This document shows, in pieces, positions 9,891 to 19,199 of a DNA stretch of 57,930 bases. Within the stretch, counting starts at the first letter, position 1. Every line of letters begins with the position of its first letter. A program made the translations under genes and the position numbers. The notes under the pieces were generated by a model. It did no database searches and was not told the DNA's origin. It worked only from the letters and a program-made list of their open reading frames with translations. The DNA comes from Butyrivibrio sp. (GTDB lineage: Bacteria; Bacillota; Clostridia; Lachnospirales; Lachnospiraceae). The DNA lies in assembly GCA_024690485.1 (NCBI GenBank), contig JAILPB010000042.1:1-57930 (forward strand), in the 5' to 3' direction.

Positions 9891-10085
9891 TTATTTGTTA
9901 TCTCTGGCTATCACATGGTCTGCGATAATAGCCATGGTAGCTGACATATCATTCATTGTCTGCGTCATATTCTGCAGCATAAGAAGAGTCTTTTCTTCAT
10001 TACTTGGTTCCTCTGCCTTAAAGCGCTCAACCATCTCATTGATTCTCTTCTGCTGTAATGCTGTAACTTCAGATAATCTGCTCAT
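9891..10085 (-). CDS. Small coiled-coil-like protein upstream of nrdG
   Basis: A 64-aa protein of no recognised family. The start at 10085 has an AGGCGG site nine bases upstream. The sequence is soluble and helical: a basic N-terminal half (LQQKRINEMVERF), a short acidic turn (EEPSNEEK), then a Met-rich amphipathic helix (MLQNMTQTMNDMSATMAII) ending in a charged tail. It is in the same direction as nrdG and 30 bases from it, so co-transcribed. Its position suggests, but does not prove, a role linked to anaerobic ribonucleotide reduction. Confidence 0.72.
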   Translation of the reverse strand: MSRLSEVTALQQKRINEMVERFKAEEPSNEEKTLLMLQNMTQTMNDMSATMAIIADHVIARDNK

Positions 10086-10212
10086 CTATACACCGCCTTT
10101 CCGGATTACTATAAAACAAACCATGAATATGCTTGTATTAATATTATGGTATCTGCGGATGCAAATTTCCAATTAAAGAATTATTAAATCATCATTATTT
10201 TTCATTCAGTTC

Positions 10213-10232
10213 GATGGTTTTGCGAAACCATC
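10213..10232 (-). terminator. Stem-loop downstream of the lactonase gene, weak terminator
   Basis: A perfect 8-bp stem GATGGTTT/AAACCATC with a 4-base loop, 28 bases after the lactonase stop. It lacks a proper T-run on the minus strand, so termination is uncertain. The rest of 10086-10259 is AT-rich and should also contain the promoter of the 64-aa gene and nrdG. Confidence 0.4.
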
Positions 10233-10259
10233 TTCCTATTTGATAGTCGGATTGATAGA

Positions 10260-11321
10260 TCATATAGCATAAACAAAAGAAACTCCGGGAATTATCGTAC
10301 TATCCGTTTTTTCTCCTGCCATTCCTGTATTGCTATCAAGTCTAAAAACTGATGTCATACCATCATGTTGATTTGATGTTATGATGTATCCTCCATCGGA
10401 TGTGATGCAGAAATTTCTGGGAAAATCTCCTCCGGACGAGAATCTGCCTGCTGTTTCAAGCTTTCCGCTGGTTTGATCAACACTAAATACCGCTATGGTA
10501 TTCTCTCCTCTGTTAGATACATATAAAAAGCGTCTGTCCGGTGAAATCTTTATCTCTGCAGCTGTGTTTTCACCAATAAAGCCTTCACTCAATGAGCTTA
10601 TGCTCTGAATGTCAGACCAACTGTAATCCGGATTTTTCTCAAGGACGTGAACTCTGCTTCCCATCTCGGTTACGAGGTACATTCTGTTTCCGTCTTCTGT
10701 AAATATGAAATGCCTTGGCCCTTCTCCGGGTGGAACAACTATCTGCTTCTTTTCGTCAGATAGTCTAAGCTTTCCATCAGACACCGTTTCGTAACAAAAA
10801 ACCTTGTCCAGTCCAAGATCTGCAACATATAGATATTTCCCATCCATAGAACATATACTTGAATGGATATGAGCACGTTCCTGCCTTGTATCCTTAAGAA
10901 AACCCACTCCCTCATGTCGTATCTGCTCGCATGGCTCAAGGAGTGAACCGTCATTGGCAATTGGGCACACCACAAGGCTTCCATCTCCGTAATTAGCAGC
11001 AGAAATATATTTTCCGCCCGGCCAAATATGCAGATGGCACATATATACACCCTCTGTTTTCACAGAATTTATAAGGGTAAGCTTCCCTGTTTTTTCATCC
11101 CTGTTAAATGCTGTTATCTCTCCGCCTTTTTCCAGTTCGCTGACAGCATAGAGCCTATTTCCATTAATAGTCAGATAAGATGGATTATTACTGTATTCCT
11201 TATAAGCTTCGATTGGCTGCAGTTTTCCCGTATTTAAATCAAGCTCAAAGAGGTATATCCCCTTTGAGCCGTTATCCGTATATGAACCTGCATAAATGAA
11301 GCATTTATCTTTATTTTGCAT
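10260..11321 (-). CDS. Lactonase family seven-bladed beta-propeller protein (6-phosphogluconolactonase type)
   Basis: A 353-aa cytoplasmic protein (no signal peptide) of the Pgl/YbhE lactonase family, whose characterised members hydrolyse 6-phosphogluconolactone. Seen: the opening 'IYAGSYTDNGSKGIYLFELD', repeated blades with 'YLTINGNRLYAVSE' and 'RFLYVSNRGENTIAVF', and the conserved 'GPRHFIFTEDGNRMYLVTEM'. The start has a GAGG site. It is the last gene of a run with GH5, GH3 and an SGNH esterase, so an alternative substrate such as an aldonolactone from sugar oxidation is possible. The biochemical role is therefore family-level only. Confidence 0.85.
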   Translation of the reverse strand: MQNKDKCFIYAGSYTDNGSKGIYLFELDLNTGKLQPIEAYKEYSNNPSYLTINGNRLYAVSELEKGGEITAFNRDEKTGKLTLINSVKTEGVYMCHLHIWPGGKYISAANYGDGSLVVCPIANDGSLLEPCEQIRHEGVGFLKDTRQERAHIHSSICSMDGKYLYVADLGLDKVFCYETVSDGKLRLSDEKKQIVVPPGEGPRHFIFTEDGNRMYLVTEMGSRVHVLEKNPDYSWSDIQSISSLSEGFIGENTAAEIKISPDRRFLYVSNRGENTIAVFSVDQTSGKLETAGRFSSGGDFPRNFCITSDGGYIITSNQHDGMTSVFRLDSNTGMAGEKTDSTIIPGVSFVYAI

Positions 11322-11357
11322 TCTATACCTCGATATGATTCTTTAAAGCGCTGACTT

Positions 11358-12716
11358 TTACTGGTTTTCTTTGGTGTGCTTTTCAATGACGTCGATGATT
11401 CCCGGATAAGGGAATTCAAGCTTTCTTCTGTCAATTATACCAAAGTTTTCTCCGTCTGAGTTAAAAGCTCCGTTATCCCACCAGATGCATGGAATTCCGT
11501 TTTCGTCAGCTTTGCTGAGATAGTAGTCGAGCCATTCAACTCGCTCTTCTTCATTATTCTTGTTAAGAGCACCGAATTCTCCGATGATCACAGGTGTTCC
11601 CTTGGATATAAACATTCTGTTTAAATCTCTCATGAGTCTCACGATATCCTGAGTATCGTTGTTCCACTCTGCTCTGCCTGATATATTAAGGGCAAAGTCA
11701 TAGGGAGTGTAGGCATGAACTGAAACTGCCACACAGTCATCGTTTTCCGGAATCTGTATGCTACTTAAAACCTCAGTAGAACTGCTTGCAGCATAGCCGG
11801 GAAGCATGATAAGTCTGGTCTTGTTGTTGCCCTCAGAAGCTCTGATAGCTTCATATGCTGCCATATTTACAGCATTTACAACTTCCCTTCCCTCGTCATC
11901 TCCGCCGGTCCACTCAACATCTGTGCCGACTTTTCTGGGCTCGTTCTGAACCTCGAAAATAAGATGGCTATCGTAATCCTTGAATCTGTCAGAAATCTGA
12001 CTCCAGATAGCGCTTATCTTCTCGCTGGCAGCATCCTTATTGTCATAATAAGGGTAGTTCCAATCCTCATGATGCACGTTGATGATCACATAAGCGCCTC
12101 TACCATAAGCATAGTCCACGATTTCCTGTACGCGGTCCATCCAGGCAGCATCGATATTGTTGTTTTCATCAACATGAAACTTCCATGTAACAGGAATTCT
12201 TATGGTGTTTACGCCGGTAGCAAGGACAGCATCAATAAGACCCTGTGTTGTCTCGGGATTTCCCCAGCTTGTCTCATGCTTTTTGGGATCCTTGTCGGAT
12301 GCAAAGTTGTCTACATGTGCATCCATTGTGTTTCCAAGGTTCCAACCAACGGTCATGTCATTAACTATCTTAAATGCAGGTGTCATGCCATCCTCCGTTT
12401 CTTCAGTTACTTCAGCCTCTTCGCCATCCTCGGAAGCTAAATCATCTGCATCCTCAGCCACTTCCGCGGTTTCTTCAGTAGATTCCTCTGCATCAGCCTG
12501 AACTTCCTCAGTTTCTTCCGCTTCAGCAGACTCCTCAACCTCAGCAGAAGCCTCTTCTGCAGGGGCAGCTTCTTCAGTATTCTCAATTTCTTCAGAAACT
12601 TCTACACTGCTCTCCTGGGCAGGAACCTCGCTCTGAGGCTCCTTTTTTCCTGCACATCCTGTGACAGCTGTTATTAACATAGCAATTGCAAGGGCTGATA
12701 TAACTTTTCTCTTCAT
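11358..12716 (-). CDS. GH5 endoglucanase-type glycoside hydrolase, lipoprotein
   Basis: A 452-aa cell-surface glycanase. Lipoprotein signal peptide with lipobox 'VTGC' (Cys21); a Glu/Ala-rich spacer (about 28-108) that may span the cell wall; GH5 catalytic domain from about 112. Family marks: 'GWNLGNTMDA', 'GVNTIRIPVTW', 'NVHHED', acid/base Glu259 in 'FEVQNEP' and nucleophile Glu380 in 'IIGEFGA'. The pattern resembles subfamily GH5_4, which includes cellulases, xyloglucanases and mixed-linkage glucanases. There is no separate carbohydrate-binding module. The start is one base after the GH3 stop, so it is tightly coupled to that gene. Confidence 0.92.
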   Translation of the reverse strand: MKRKVISALAIAMLITAVTGCAGKKEPQSEVPAQESSVEVSEEIENTEEAAPAEEASAEVEESAEAEETEEVQADAEESTEETAEVAEDADDLASEDGEEAEVTEETEDGMTPAFKIVNDMTVGWNLGNTMDAHVDNFASDKDPKKHETSWGNPETTQGLIDAVLATGVNTIRIPVTWKFHVDENNNIDAAWMDRVQEIVDYAYGRGAYVIINVHHEDWNYPYYDNKDAASEKISAIWSQISDRFKDYDSHLIFEVQNEPRKVGTDVEWTGGDDEGREVVNAVNMAAYEAIRASEGNNKTRLIMLPGYAASSSTEVLSSIQIPENDDCVAVSVHAYTPYDFALNISGRAEWNNDTQDIVRLMRDLNRMFISKGTPVIIGEFGALNKNNEEERVEWLDYYLSKADENGIPCIWWDNGAFNSDGENFGIIDRRKLEFPYPGIIDVIEKHTKENQ

Positions 12717-12717
12717 T

Positions 12718-14823
12718 TTATAAGCTGATCTCCTTCATTACGCACTTGTGGCCTGTAAGCTTCTCAGAGCGCTCATCCGGCTGTGATGTTCCGGCATAAA
12801 TCTTAAATGTCTTAGAGAAAACATCTCTATTTCCGTCTTCATCAACTGAAGTAAATGCTCTCTTGGCAATATGGAGCTCAACTTCTTTCTCCTCGCCTGC
12901 AGAGAGATTTACTCTCTTAAATCCGCAAAGGCAAGGATTAGGGATAGCCTTCTCATACTCCACATCCTGAACATAAACCTGAACTACCTCATCAGTAGTG
13001 ACTTTTCCCTTATTACTGATCTTAACCTTTACATCTGCGCTTCCGTCTGCATTTACGCTGACATCTACAGCACTGACTTCGCAGTCACCATATGTAAGAC
13101 CATATCCGAAAGGATAGAGAGTCTCACCCATGAAGTATCTATAGGTACGGTTCTGCATTGAATAATCCTTGAAATCCGGAAGGTCTGCTTCTGACTTATA
13201 GAAAGTAACAGGAAGCTTACCTGAAGGTGATGTCTCCCCAAATAATGCCTTAGCAACATCTACGCCGCCTCTTGCGCCGGGATACCAGGTCTGAAGGATA
13301 GCATCAGCTCTGTCCTCAGCCATTGAGAGGTTGATTGCACTACCTGACATGTTGATAACAACAGTAGGTTTTCCGCAGTCAAGAACGGCTTTTAACAATT
13401 GTCTCTGAGGTAAAGGAAGGTTTAAGTCGATCTTATCACCTGATGCAAACTGGTTTCCTGTATCGCCCTCTTCACCCTCAAGAGTCTCATCAAGACCTAC
13501 AACAACTACTACAAGATCTGAATAATCAGCAACAGTCTTAGCTTCTGATAATCTGTCAGGCTTGTTTGGATCTGCAAGGCCGCTTACGTTTTCTTTCCAT
13601 AGATCGCAACCCTCTGAGTACATAACTCGTACATCTCCTGCCACATAGTCCTGAATTCCCTCCAGTACAGTGACATATCTTGAAGAGGTACCATGATAGT
13701 TTCCTACAAGAGCTGATCTTGAGTTAGCATTAGGTCCGATTACACCGATAGTCTTGTAATCAGCTTTACTTAGAGGTAATAAACCGTTGTTCTTAAGAAG
13801 AACCATACTCTCTGCAGCTGCTCTGTGGGCAACTTCAAGGTGCTCATCACATTCAACAACAGTATATGGAATCTTATCAAGCTCTGTTTCGTCGAACAGA
13901 CCAAGTAAAAATCTGGTTGTGAAAAGTCTTACGCAGGATGTTGTAAGAGTACTTTCCTCTATCATTCCCGCTCTGTATGCGTTCATGATCTTCTGATATG
14001 TGCAACCACAGTTCAGGTCACAGCCCATCTCAAGGGCCATCTTTACTGATTCTTCAGGGGCCTTAGTTACCTTATGATTTTCATGGAAATCCTTTACTGC
14101 CCAGCAATCTGATAAGTAGTGGCCTTCGAATCCCCACTTTCCTCTAAGGTAGCCATTCATAAGCTCTTCATGAGCGCAGCAGGGCTCGCCGTTTGTTCTG
14201 TTATAAGCACCCATAACTGACTCAACGCCTGCTTCTTTTACACATGCTTCAAAAGCTGGAAGATAAGTCTCTTCAAGATCTTTCTTACTTGCAACAGCAT
14301 TAAAGAAATGCCTCTCTCCCTCGGGGCCTGAGTGAACCGCAAAGTGCTTTGCACAGGCTGCAGCCTTCATGTATTCGCCGTCGCCCTGAATTCCCTTAAT
14401 AAAAGGAACGGCAAGTGAACTTGTAAGATAAGGATCTTCACCGTAGGTCTCATGGCCTCTTCCCCATCTTGGATCACGGAAAATGTTTACATTAGGTGCC
14501 CAGAAAGTAAGACCCTTGTAAATATCTCTATCCTCACGCTTACTCTGCTCGTTGTACTTTGCACGGCCCTCTAATGCAATGATCTCACCTATGCACTCCA
14601 TAAGCTCTGTATCAAAAGCTGCTGCAAGGCCGATTGCCTGAGGAAACATTGTGGCGGTGCCTGCTCTTGCTACTCCGTGAAGAGCCTCGTTCCACCAGTT
14701 GTATGCAGGGATGCCGAGTCTGTCGATAGCAGGGGCATCAAACTTAAGCTGAGAAGCCTTCTCCTCAACTGTCATCTTGCTTACTAATTCTTCTGCGCGC
14801 TTTCTAGCTGTTTCTCTATTCAT
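12718..14823 (-). CDS. GH3 beta-glycosidase (beta-xylosidase/beta-glucosidase type)
   Basis: A 701-aa cytoplasmic enzyme with no signal peptide that removes terminal beta-linked sugars from oligosaccharides. N-terminal (beta/alpha)8 domain with 'YNWWNEALHGVARAG', which is common in GH3 beta-xylosidases, and 'CAKHFAVHSGPE'; nucleophile Asp at about 239 in 'LSDCWAVKDF'. Then the alpha/beta sandwich ('VVVVGLDETLEGEEGD') and a C-terminal fibronectin III-like domain ('GYGLTYGDCEVS'). ATG at 14823 has AAGGAG six bases upstream; the TTG just before it is not needed. It sits between the SGNH esterase and GH5. Substrate preference (xylose versus glucose) is not decidable here. Confidence 0.93.
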   Translation of the reverse strand: MNRETARKRAEELVSKMTVEEKASQLKFDAPAIDRLGIPAYNWWNEALHGVARAGTATMFPQAIGLAAAFDTELMECIGEIIALEGRAKYNEQSKREDRDIYKGLTFWAPNVNIFRDPRWGRGHETYGEDPYLTSSLAVPFIKGIQGDGEYMKAAACAKHFAVHSGPEGERHFFNAVASKKDLEETYLPAFEACVKEAGVESVMGAYNRTNGEPCCAHEELMNGYLRGKWGFEGHYLSDCWAVKDFHENHKVTKAPEESVKMALEMGCDLNCGCTYQKIMNAYRAGMIEESTLTTSCVRLFTTRFLLGLFDETELDKIPYTVVECDEHLEVAHRAAAESMVLLKNNGLLPLSKADYKTIGVIGPNANSRSALVGNYHGTSSRYVTVLEGIQDYVAGDVRVMYSEGCDLWKENVSGLADPNKPDRLSEAKTVADYSDLVVVVVGLDETLEGEEGDTGNQFASGDKIDLNLPLPQRQLLKAVLDCGKPTVVINMSGSAINLSMAEDRADAILQTWYPGARGGVDVAKALFGETSPSGKLPVTFYKSEADLPDFKDYSMQNRTYRYFMGETLYPFGYGLTYGDCEVSAVDVSVNADGSADVKVKISNKGKVTTDEVVQVYVQDVEYEKAIPNPCLCGFKRVNLSAGEEKEVELHIAKRAFTSVDEDGNRDVFSKTFKIYAGTSQPDERSEKLTGHKCVMKEISL

Positions 14824-14864
14824 CAATAACTCCTTAATCTCTTTTTATCTGACAGAAAATCCAA

Positions 14865-16577
14865 TTATACTACTCCAAATCCGAGTATTGTGAACTTTCT
14901 CATCTCATGTCCCTTCTTCATCCTGATAACCACTTCATGAGGTTTTACTTCATTTTCGTTCAAAATGATCACAGGATTGCAGTGTGTCCAGCCGTTTACA
15001 AGGGGATCTGCTTCTACTGCAAGCTTGCCATCAACATATACTTCCGCAGTTCCAAAGATAGCTTCGCTTGAATCCTTATGTACAAGTAAAAGTCTCTTGC
15101 AGCTTATCTTCATTGAAAATTCCTTGGGTTCATCCTTGCTGCCATCGTAATGCCAGTTGTAAGGGAACTCCGGAACAGGAACTACCTCACTATCCATCTC
15201 TACTGCCTGAAGGACCTTATCTGTTTCAGTGAAATCTCCTTCGGATACGACCATATCCCCAAGGTCTTTCCTGTCTAGCAGATAAACATCTTCAAAATCT
15301 GCCCCTATAGCGGGTTTTCTATCAAGAAGGCATTCATCCTCCACCAGAGTCTTTTCATCTGCCTTCTCGGCCTCATAAACCATCTCCATAAGGCTGTCAG
15401 ACATAATCTGATGACCTATATTGCTTGGATGGAAAATATCATAGAAGAACTGCTTCTTTGATACCACTCTTCCTTCCTCAGGTCTAAGACCAAACTGAGG
15501 AGAAACTGCATCCAATATGCTGACCATGGGAAGGTCATACTTTTCTCCCACAGGTGATAATCTGTCCTGAAGATTCCAGTCATAGGAAAATACCGCAAAA
15601 AGCAGAACTACTGCGGGCTTCCAGGGAAGAGCCAGGCACTTTCTTACAAGGCTCTCATAGCAAACACCCTTGGTCTCATCGCCTTCATCGTTTACTGCAA
15701 ACTCAATAACAATAAGATCCGGCTTTTCCTTGCCATCTCGCAGTACATCTCTGTCAAACCTGATCATTCCAAGCTCAGAGGGGGTTCCGCCAACTCCTGC
15801 CTTAATGAAGTTAACTGCGCCGCCGTTTTTGTACTTTTCCTCAAAATCATTTGCAAAAAGCTTTGCGTAGCACTTTTCATTTATCGGGATAGCGCCTGCA
15901 CCCTGAGTGATTGAGCCTCCGATAAAGGAAAGAGTCACATCTTCTCCGGCCTTTGCCTTATCTACAACTTTCTTAAGTCTTGTGAGATTTCCTTTGGACA
16001 TTACACTGTTACTTATCATGCTCTTATAAGCCTCTGAACCAAACTCAACTGCTGAGTCTACTATCTGCTCCGGAGCTTCAAAGCCATCATTTAAATACAG
16101 ACATACGTCAGTAATTGCCTGTATTCCTGCCCTCTCGAACTCAAATCTGATCTGTCCGGGGCATCTGTCTGTATCACGAAGAGCTATCTCTGAAAGGTCA
16201 AGAATCTGCTCGCTTCCGTCGGCAGGGAACTCCTTTGTTACAGTAGTTGCCTCATCTCCCTCGTTTTTTCCATACATCTGGAAAACGAACTTTACATTTT
16301 CATGATTCTTTTCCGATACACACACGCCAATGCTGTGAACCAGCTTCTTAAAGCCCTCTGCTGTAGTGAGAAGATCAAGGATCTCCTGGTCAGATACATT
16401 TCCCTGGAGCTTTGCAGAATCCGGAAGTCGTCCGTTATCCTCGAAAATAAACTGAATGCCTCTGCCATCTGGCTGGGGTGATCCAAAAATCTGTTTATCC
16501 TGCATTATGTAAAAATATGGTCTCTTCTTTGTGGGATCCTTGGGAGCCACAGGCCCTTTTACGTCTGAATTACTCAT
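14865..16577 (-). CDS. Multidomain SGNH hydrolase, probable carbohydrate esterase
   Basis: A 570-aa cytoplasmic protein. An N-terminal region (about 1-205) of beta-rich sequence precedes an SGNH/GDSL hydrolase core (about 210-400): nucleophile Ser222 in 'FIGGSITQGAG' (a GGS variant of block I), Gly near 263, Asn296 in 'FAVNDEGD', and the Asp380-x-x-His383 pair in 'YDIFHPSNIGH'. A C-terminal jelly-roll-like region (about 430-570) follows. This build is seen in polysaccharide deacetylating esterases. Being inside a cluster with GH3, GH5 and xylan genes, removal of acetyl groups from imported oligosaccharides is the likely role (inference). The exact CAZy esterase family cannot be fixed from sequence reading alone. 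Confidence 0.8.
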   Translation of the reverse strand: MSNSDVKGPVAPKDPTKKRPYFYIMQDKQIFGSPQPDGRGIQFIFEDNGRLPDSAKLQGNVSDQEILDLLTTAEGFKKLVHSIGVCVSEKNHENVKFVFQMYGKNEGDEATTVTKEFPADGSEQILDLSEIALRDTDRCPGQIRFEFERAGIQAITDVCLYLNDGFEAPEQIVDSAVEFGSEAYKSMISNSVMSKGNLTRLKKVVDKAKAGEDVTLSFIGGSITQGAGAIPINEKCYAKLFANDFEEKYKNGGAVNFIKAGVGGTPSELGMIRFDRDVLRDGKEKPDLIVIEFAVNDEGDETKGVCYESLVRKCLALPWKPAVVLLFAVFSYDWNLQDRLSPVGEKYDLPMVSILDAVSPQFGLRPEEGRVVSKKQFFYDIFHPSNIGHQIMSDSLMEMVYEAEKADEKTLVEDECLLDRKPAIGADFEDVYLLDRKDLGDMVVSEGDFTETDKVLQAVEMDSEVVPVPEFPYNWHYDGSKDEPKEFSMKISCKRLLLVHKDSSEAIFGTAEVYVDGKLAVEADPLVNGWTHCNPVIILNENEVKPHEVVIRMKKGHEMRKFTILGFGVV

Positions 16578-16587
16578 GTTTGTCTCC

Positions 16588-17541
16588 TTACGGCCATCTG
16601 CCGGGTCTTGGTTTATTTACAGTTACTATTCCTGAAGCCTCAAGGTTTTTAAGGAGAAGAAGTCTTGCTTCCCCAACCTTTTCAGGCTTAATCATATAAA
16701 AGCAATAGGTCTCAATAAGAGAAAACAGATTGCCCGTTCTTCCCTCAATCTTGAAGTTGTTTATTCCCATAGGAACGTATTTCTCCCAGATCATCTCCGG
16801 AGAAACAAAGGTTGAGTACTCCTGAATTGTCCAAATGCAGTTATGGTCACCATATTCGCAAGTCCAGGGAATTATCTTCTTTTGCTTTTCCTTGGGAAGC
16901 TTCCTGTTTTCAAGGGTTGTTCGCTGATTTATTGCTATGTTCTTGTAATGATCACCTCTGCGCTTACAATCAGGTACGCAGCAGGCATTTATGAGAACCT
17001 CAAGCTTTTCCTTGTGTTCTACTTTCTCAAGGATATCCCAGTGGTTGTTTAAGTTATAGTCCAAAACAACGTACTTATAATCCTTGTTCATCTCTTCGTT
17101 TAAAGCCTCAACATCGCGGATTTCCTTACATGTTGTGCTGTTAAAGGCATAGGAAGGGTACTTTTCTCTTAAGTATTTTTCCAGAATTTCTGAAAAAACC
17201 AATACCTCGTTCATGCCGTTATCTCCTACTTCCATAAGGAAATTGCAGTAGGGATCGTCTAAATCCTCCTCTGTGAGAAGAGGGTTTGTGAATGTATATC
17301 TGATCGGTATTTTCTTACCGTTTATTGTCTTAACCACATTTTTTACAAAAGATGCGTCACACTGGTCGTTTCCAAGGAAGCGTCCACCATTCCACAAAGC
17401 AAGTGGGAATGCACCAAAAAATGAAGCTATCTCTACTCCCTCTCTGAAGTACTCGGGATGCTGCTCCATCATGCTTATCCAAAACATATTTAACGGGAAA
17501 TTATATCTTAATCCGGGTAAATGAAATTTAACTTTTGTCAT
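16588..17541 (-). CDS. Peptidase U32-like TIM-barrel protein
   Basis: A 317-aa cytoplasmic protein. The start at 17541 (protein begins MTKVKFHLPGLRYN) has GAGG 8 bases upstream; an earlier in-frame ATG at 17607 would put the gene start inside a terminator. Seen: a Cys-rich segment 'NACCVPDCKRRGDHY' (about residues 192-206) and, later, 'NNFKIEGRTG', both typical of U32/UbiU-like proteins, several of which bind an iron-sulfur cluster through conserved Cys residues. The C-terminal domain of classical U32 proteases is absent. It is 10 bases from the SGNH esterase gene and so part of the glycan cluster; why such a protein is here is not known. Confidence 0.65.
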   Translation of the reverse strand: MTKVKFHLPGLRYNFPLNMFWISMMEQHPEYFREGVEIASFFGAFPLALWNGGRFLGNDQCDASFVKNVVKTINGKKIPIRYTFTNPLLTEEDLDDPYCNFLMEVGDNGMNEVLVFSEILEKYLREKYPSYAFNSTTCKEIRDVEALNEEMNKDYKYVVLDYNLNNHWDILEKVEHKEKLEVLINACCVPDCKRRGDHYKNIAINQRTTLENRKLPKEKQKKIIPWTCEYGDHNCIWTIQEYSTFVSPEMIWEKYVPMGINNFKIEGRTGNLFSLIETYCFYMIKPEKVGEARLLLLKNLEASGIVTVNKPRPGRWP

Positions 17542-17570
17542 GCCTAAAACCTCAAAAAGCTTGATAATAA

Positions 17571-17604
17571 GGTAAAAAGGGCGGCCAGTAAAGCGCCGCC
17601 CCTT
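17571..17604 (-). terminator. Terminator inside the glycan supercluster
   Basis: On the minus strand GGGCGGC-GCTTTACTG-GCCGCCC followed by TTTTT, 30-60 bases downstream of the binding-protein stop (17633). It ends the transporter operon or lowers read-through into the U32-like, SGNH, GH3, GH5 and lactonase genes. Confidence 0.8.
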
Positions 17605-17632
17605 CACTATTTATGCTAATACACACAAATCA

Positions 17633-19165
17633 TTATTTGTTTGCATCATCAATATATGTCTTCCAAGTATCAGCAATTGCTTCAACCTGCTCAGAAACAA
17701 CACAACCAGGTGTGATGTTCCAGATGAGCTGCTCACCAATGCTCATGTTAGGAATCATGCCGTGATAAGCAATTGTGCCGTGCTCAGGCTGAGTCATCAT
17801 TGTGATTGTCTCATCTACAGCTCTTGTATCGAAGATACCGTTACGTGCTGTTGAGATGTTACCATTGAAGTCCTCATAGCCTTCAGGCTGATTTGTCCAA
17901 AGGTCCCATGCAAATGCAAGCTTCCAAGCCTTATCAGCATCGTAGCAAGCAGGGATTGCAACAGGGTTGTTTGACCATACGTTGATGTAATCCTTACCCT
18001 TAGGTCCCTTAGGGAACATTACGAAACCAACTTCGTCCTGCATATCCTCAAGGAAGTTACCAGGGCATCCTGCATACTCATCTTCAGGAAGGAATGCAGC
18101 CTGTCCGTTAAGGAACTGCTCTTTGTAGTAATCCCACTCAGCGCCCTCAGGATTAGCAACTTCAGCATCATACTTTGTGAACATATCTACTGTCCACTCA
18201 AGAGCTTCAAGTGTCTCAGGGTTCTCAAGGTCATATGTGTACTTGCCACTAGCATCCTTACCTACGATGTCGCCACCGTTAGAGAAGATAGCTACTGTTG
18301 TCATAACACCTTCGTTAAGTGTCATACCGTATACATCGATAACACCGTCGTTATCTGTATCACGCTGTACCTTTGAAAGAAGGTCTTCGAAAGCATCCCA
18401 TGTCCATGTGCCTTCAGCCTGCATGTCATAGATTGATTCAGGATCGATACCAGCCTCTGTAAGAAGTCTCTTGTTGAAGTAAACACCGGTTCTGGGCTCT
18501 GAGAATCCAGCATACATAGCATAGATCTTGCCGTCCTTTGAATACTGATCATGAAGCTTGTTTCTCTGGAATTTGTCCTTTGAGAAATCAAGGCAGTCAA
18601 GAGATGAGAGGTCATACATAAGACCATTTGAAATAGCTGATGTGATAGCCGGATCGTCACGAAGGATCCAGATGTAGTTCTCGTCACCGCCTGTTGTAGC
18701 GTAGTCTACGAAATCTGCAGGTGTTGAACCCCAGTCAGAAATAGCCTGCTGCTTGATTGTGAAGTTGTAAGTCTCCTGAGCCCAATCTCTGTACTCCTGC
18801 TGAGCCTCTTCATAATCGTTAGCGGGTTCTGTCGGGTCGCCTGACCACCAGTCACGGATGATGATTTCCATACCGCCGAGATCGATAGGGTTACCATCAG
18901 CATCTGTCTTAACTTCCCAAATATCGCTACCTTCTGACTCTTCGCCAGCTTCTTCAGTTTCAGCTTCCTCAGCCTCTGCCTCTTCAGCAGTTTCTTCTGT
19001 AGCTGCTTCCTCTGTTGAAGTCTCTTCTGTAGCTTCTGTAGCTTCTGTTGATGTTTCAGTTGCTGTGTCGTCTGCAGGTGCGTTTGTGCTGCATCCTACA
19101 GCTGTCATTGTCATTGCTGCAAGTGTGATAGCAGCAGTAACCTTTTTTGTTAATGCCCTTTTCAT
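17633..19165 (-). CDS. ABC sugar transporter extracellular solute-binding lipoprotein
   Basis: A 510-aa family 1-type binding protein tethered to the outside of the membrane. The lipobox ends at Cys25 ('MTAVGC'). A roughly 60-residue Thr/Glu/Ala spacer (about 30-85) precedes the bilobal binding domain ('GGMEIIIRDWW' onwards), with aromatic-rich stretches such as 'DWWSGDP' and 'IWNITPG' that may stack on sugar rings. It is the last gene of the transporter operon, after permeases 19292-20341 and 20334-21248. The ligand is probably an oligosaccharide (inference from neighbours). Confidence 0.92.
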   Translation of the reverse strand: MKRALTKKVTAAITLAAMTMTAVGCSTNAPADDTATETSTEATEATEETSTEEAATEETAEEAEAEEAETEEAGEESEGSDIWEVKTDADGNPIDLGGMEIIIRDWWSGDPTEPANDYEEAQQEYRDWAQETYNFTIKQQAISDWGSTPADFVDYATTGGDENYIWILRDDPAITSAISNGLMYDLSSLDCLDFSKDKFQRNKLHDQYSKDGKIYAMYAGFSEPRTGVYFNKRLLTEAGIDPESIYDMQAEGTWTWDAFEDLLSKVQRDTDNDGVIDVYGMTLNEGVMTTVAIFSNGGDIVGKDASGKYTYDLENPETLEALEWTVDMFTKYDAEVANPEGAEWDYYKEQFLNGQAAFLPEDEYAGCPGNFLEDMQDEVGFVMFPKGPKGKDYINVWSNNPVAIPACYDADKAWKLAFAWDLWTNQPEGYEDFNGNISTARNGIFDTRAVDETITMMTQPEHGTIAYHGMIPNMSIGEQLIWNITPGCVVSEQVEAIADTWKTYIDDANK

Positions 19166-19199
19166 TTTTATCCTCCTTTAAAGAAAGTGTATATAGAAG

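Noticed and set aside
11964-12501. Plus-strand frames of 158 and 99 codons opposite the GH5 gene
   Set aside because: Shadows of the GH5 domain and of its acidic spacer; the Ser/Ala-rich composition is a by-product of reading the Glu/Ala tether in reverse.
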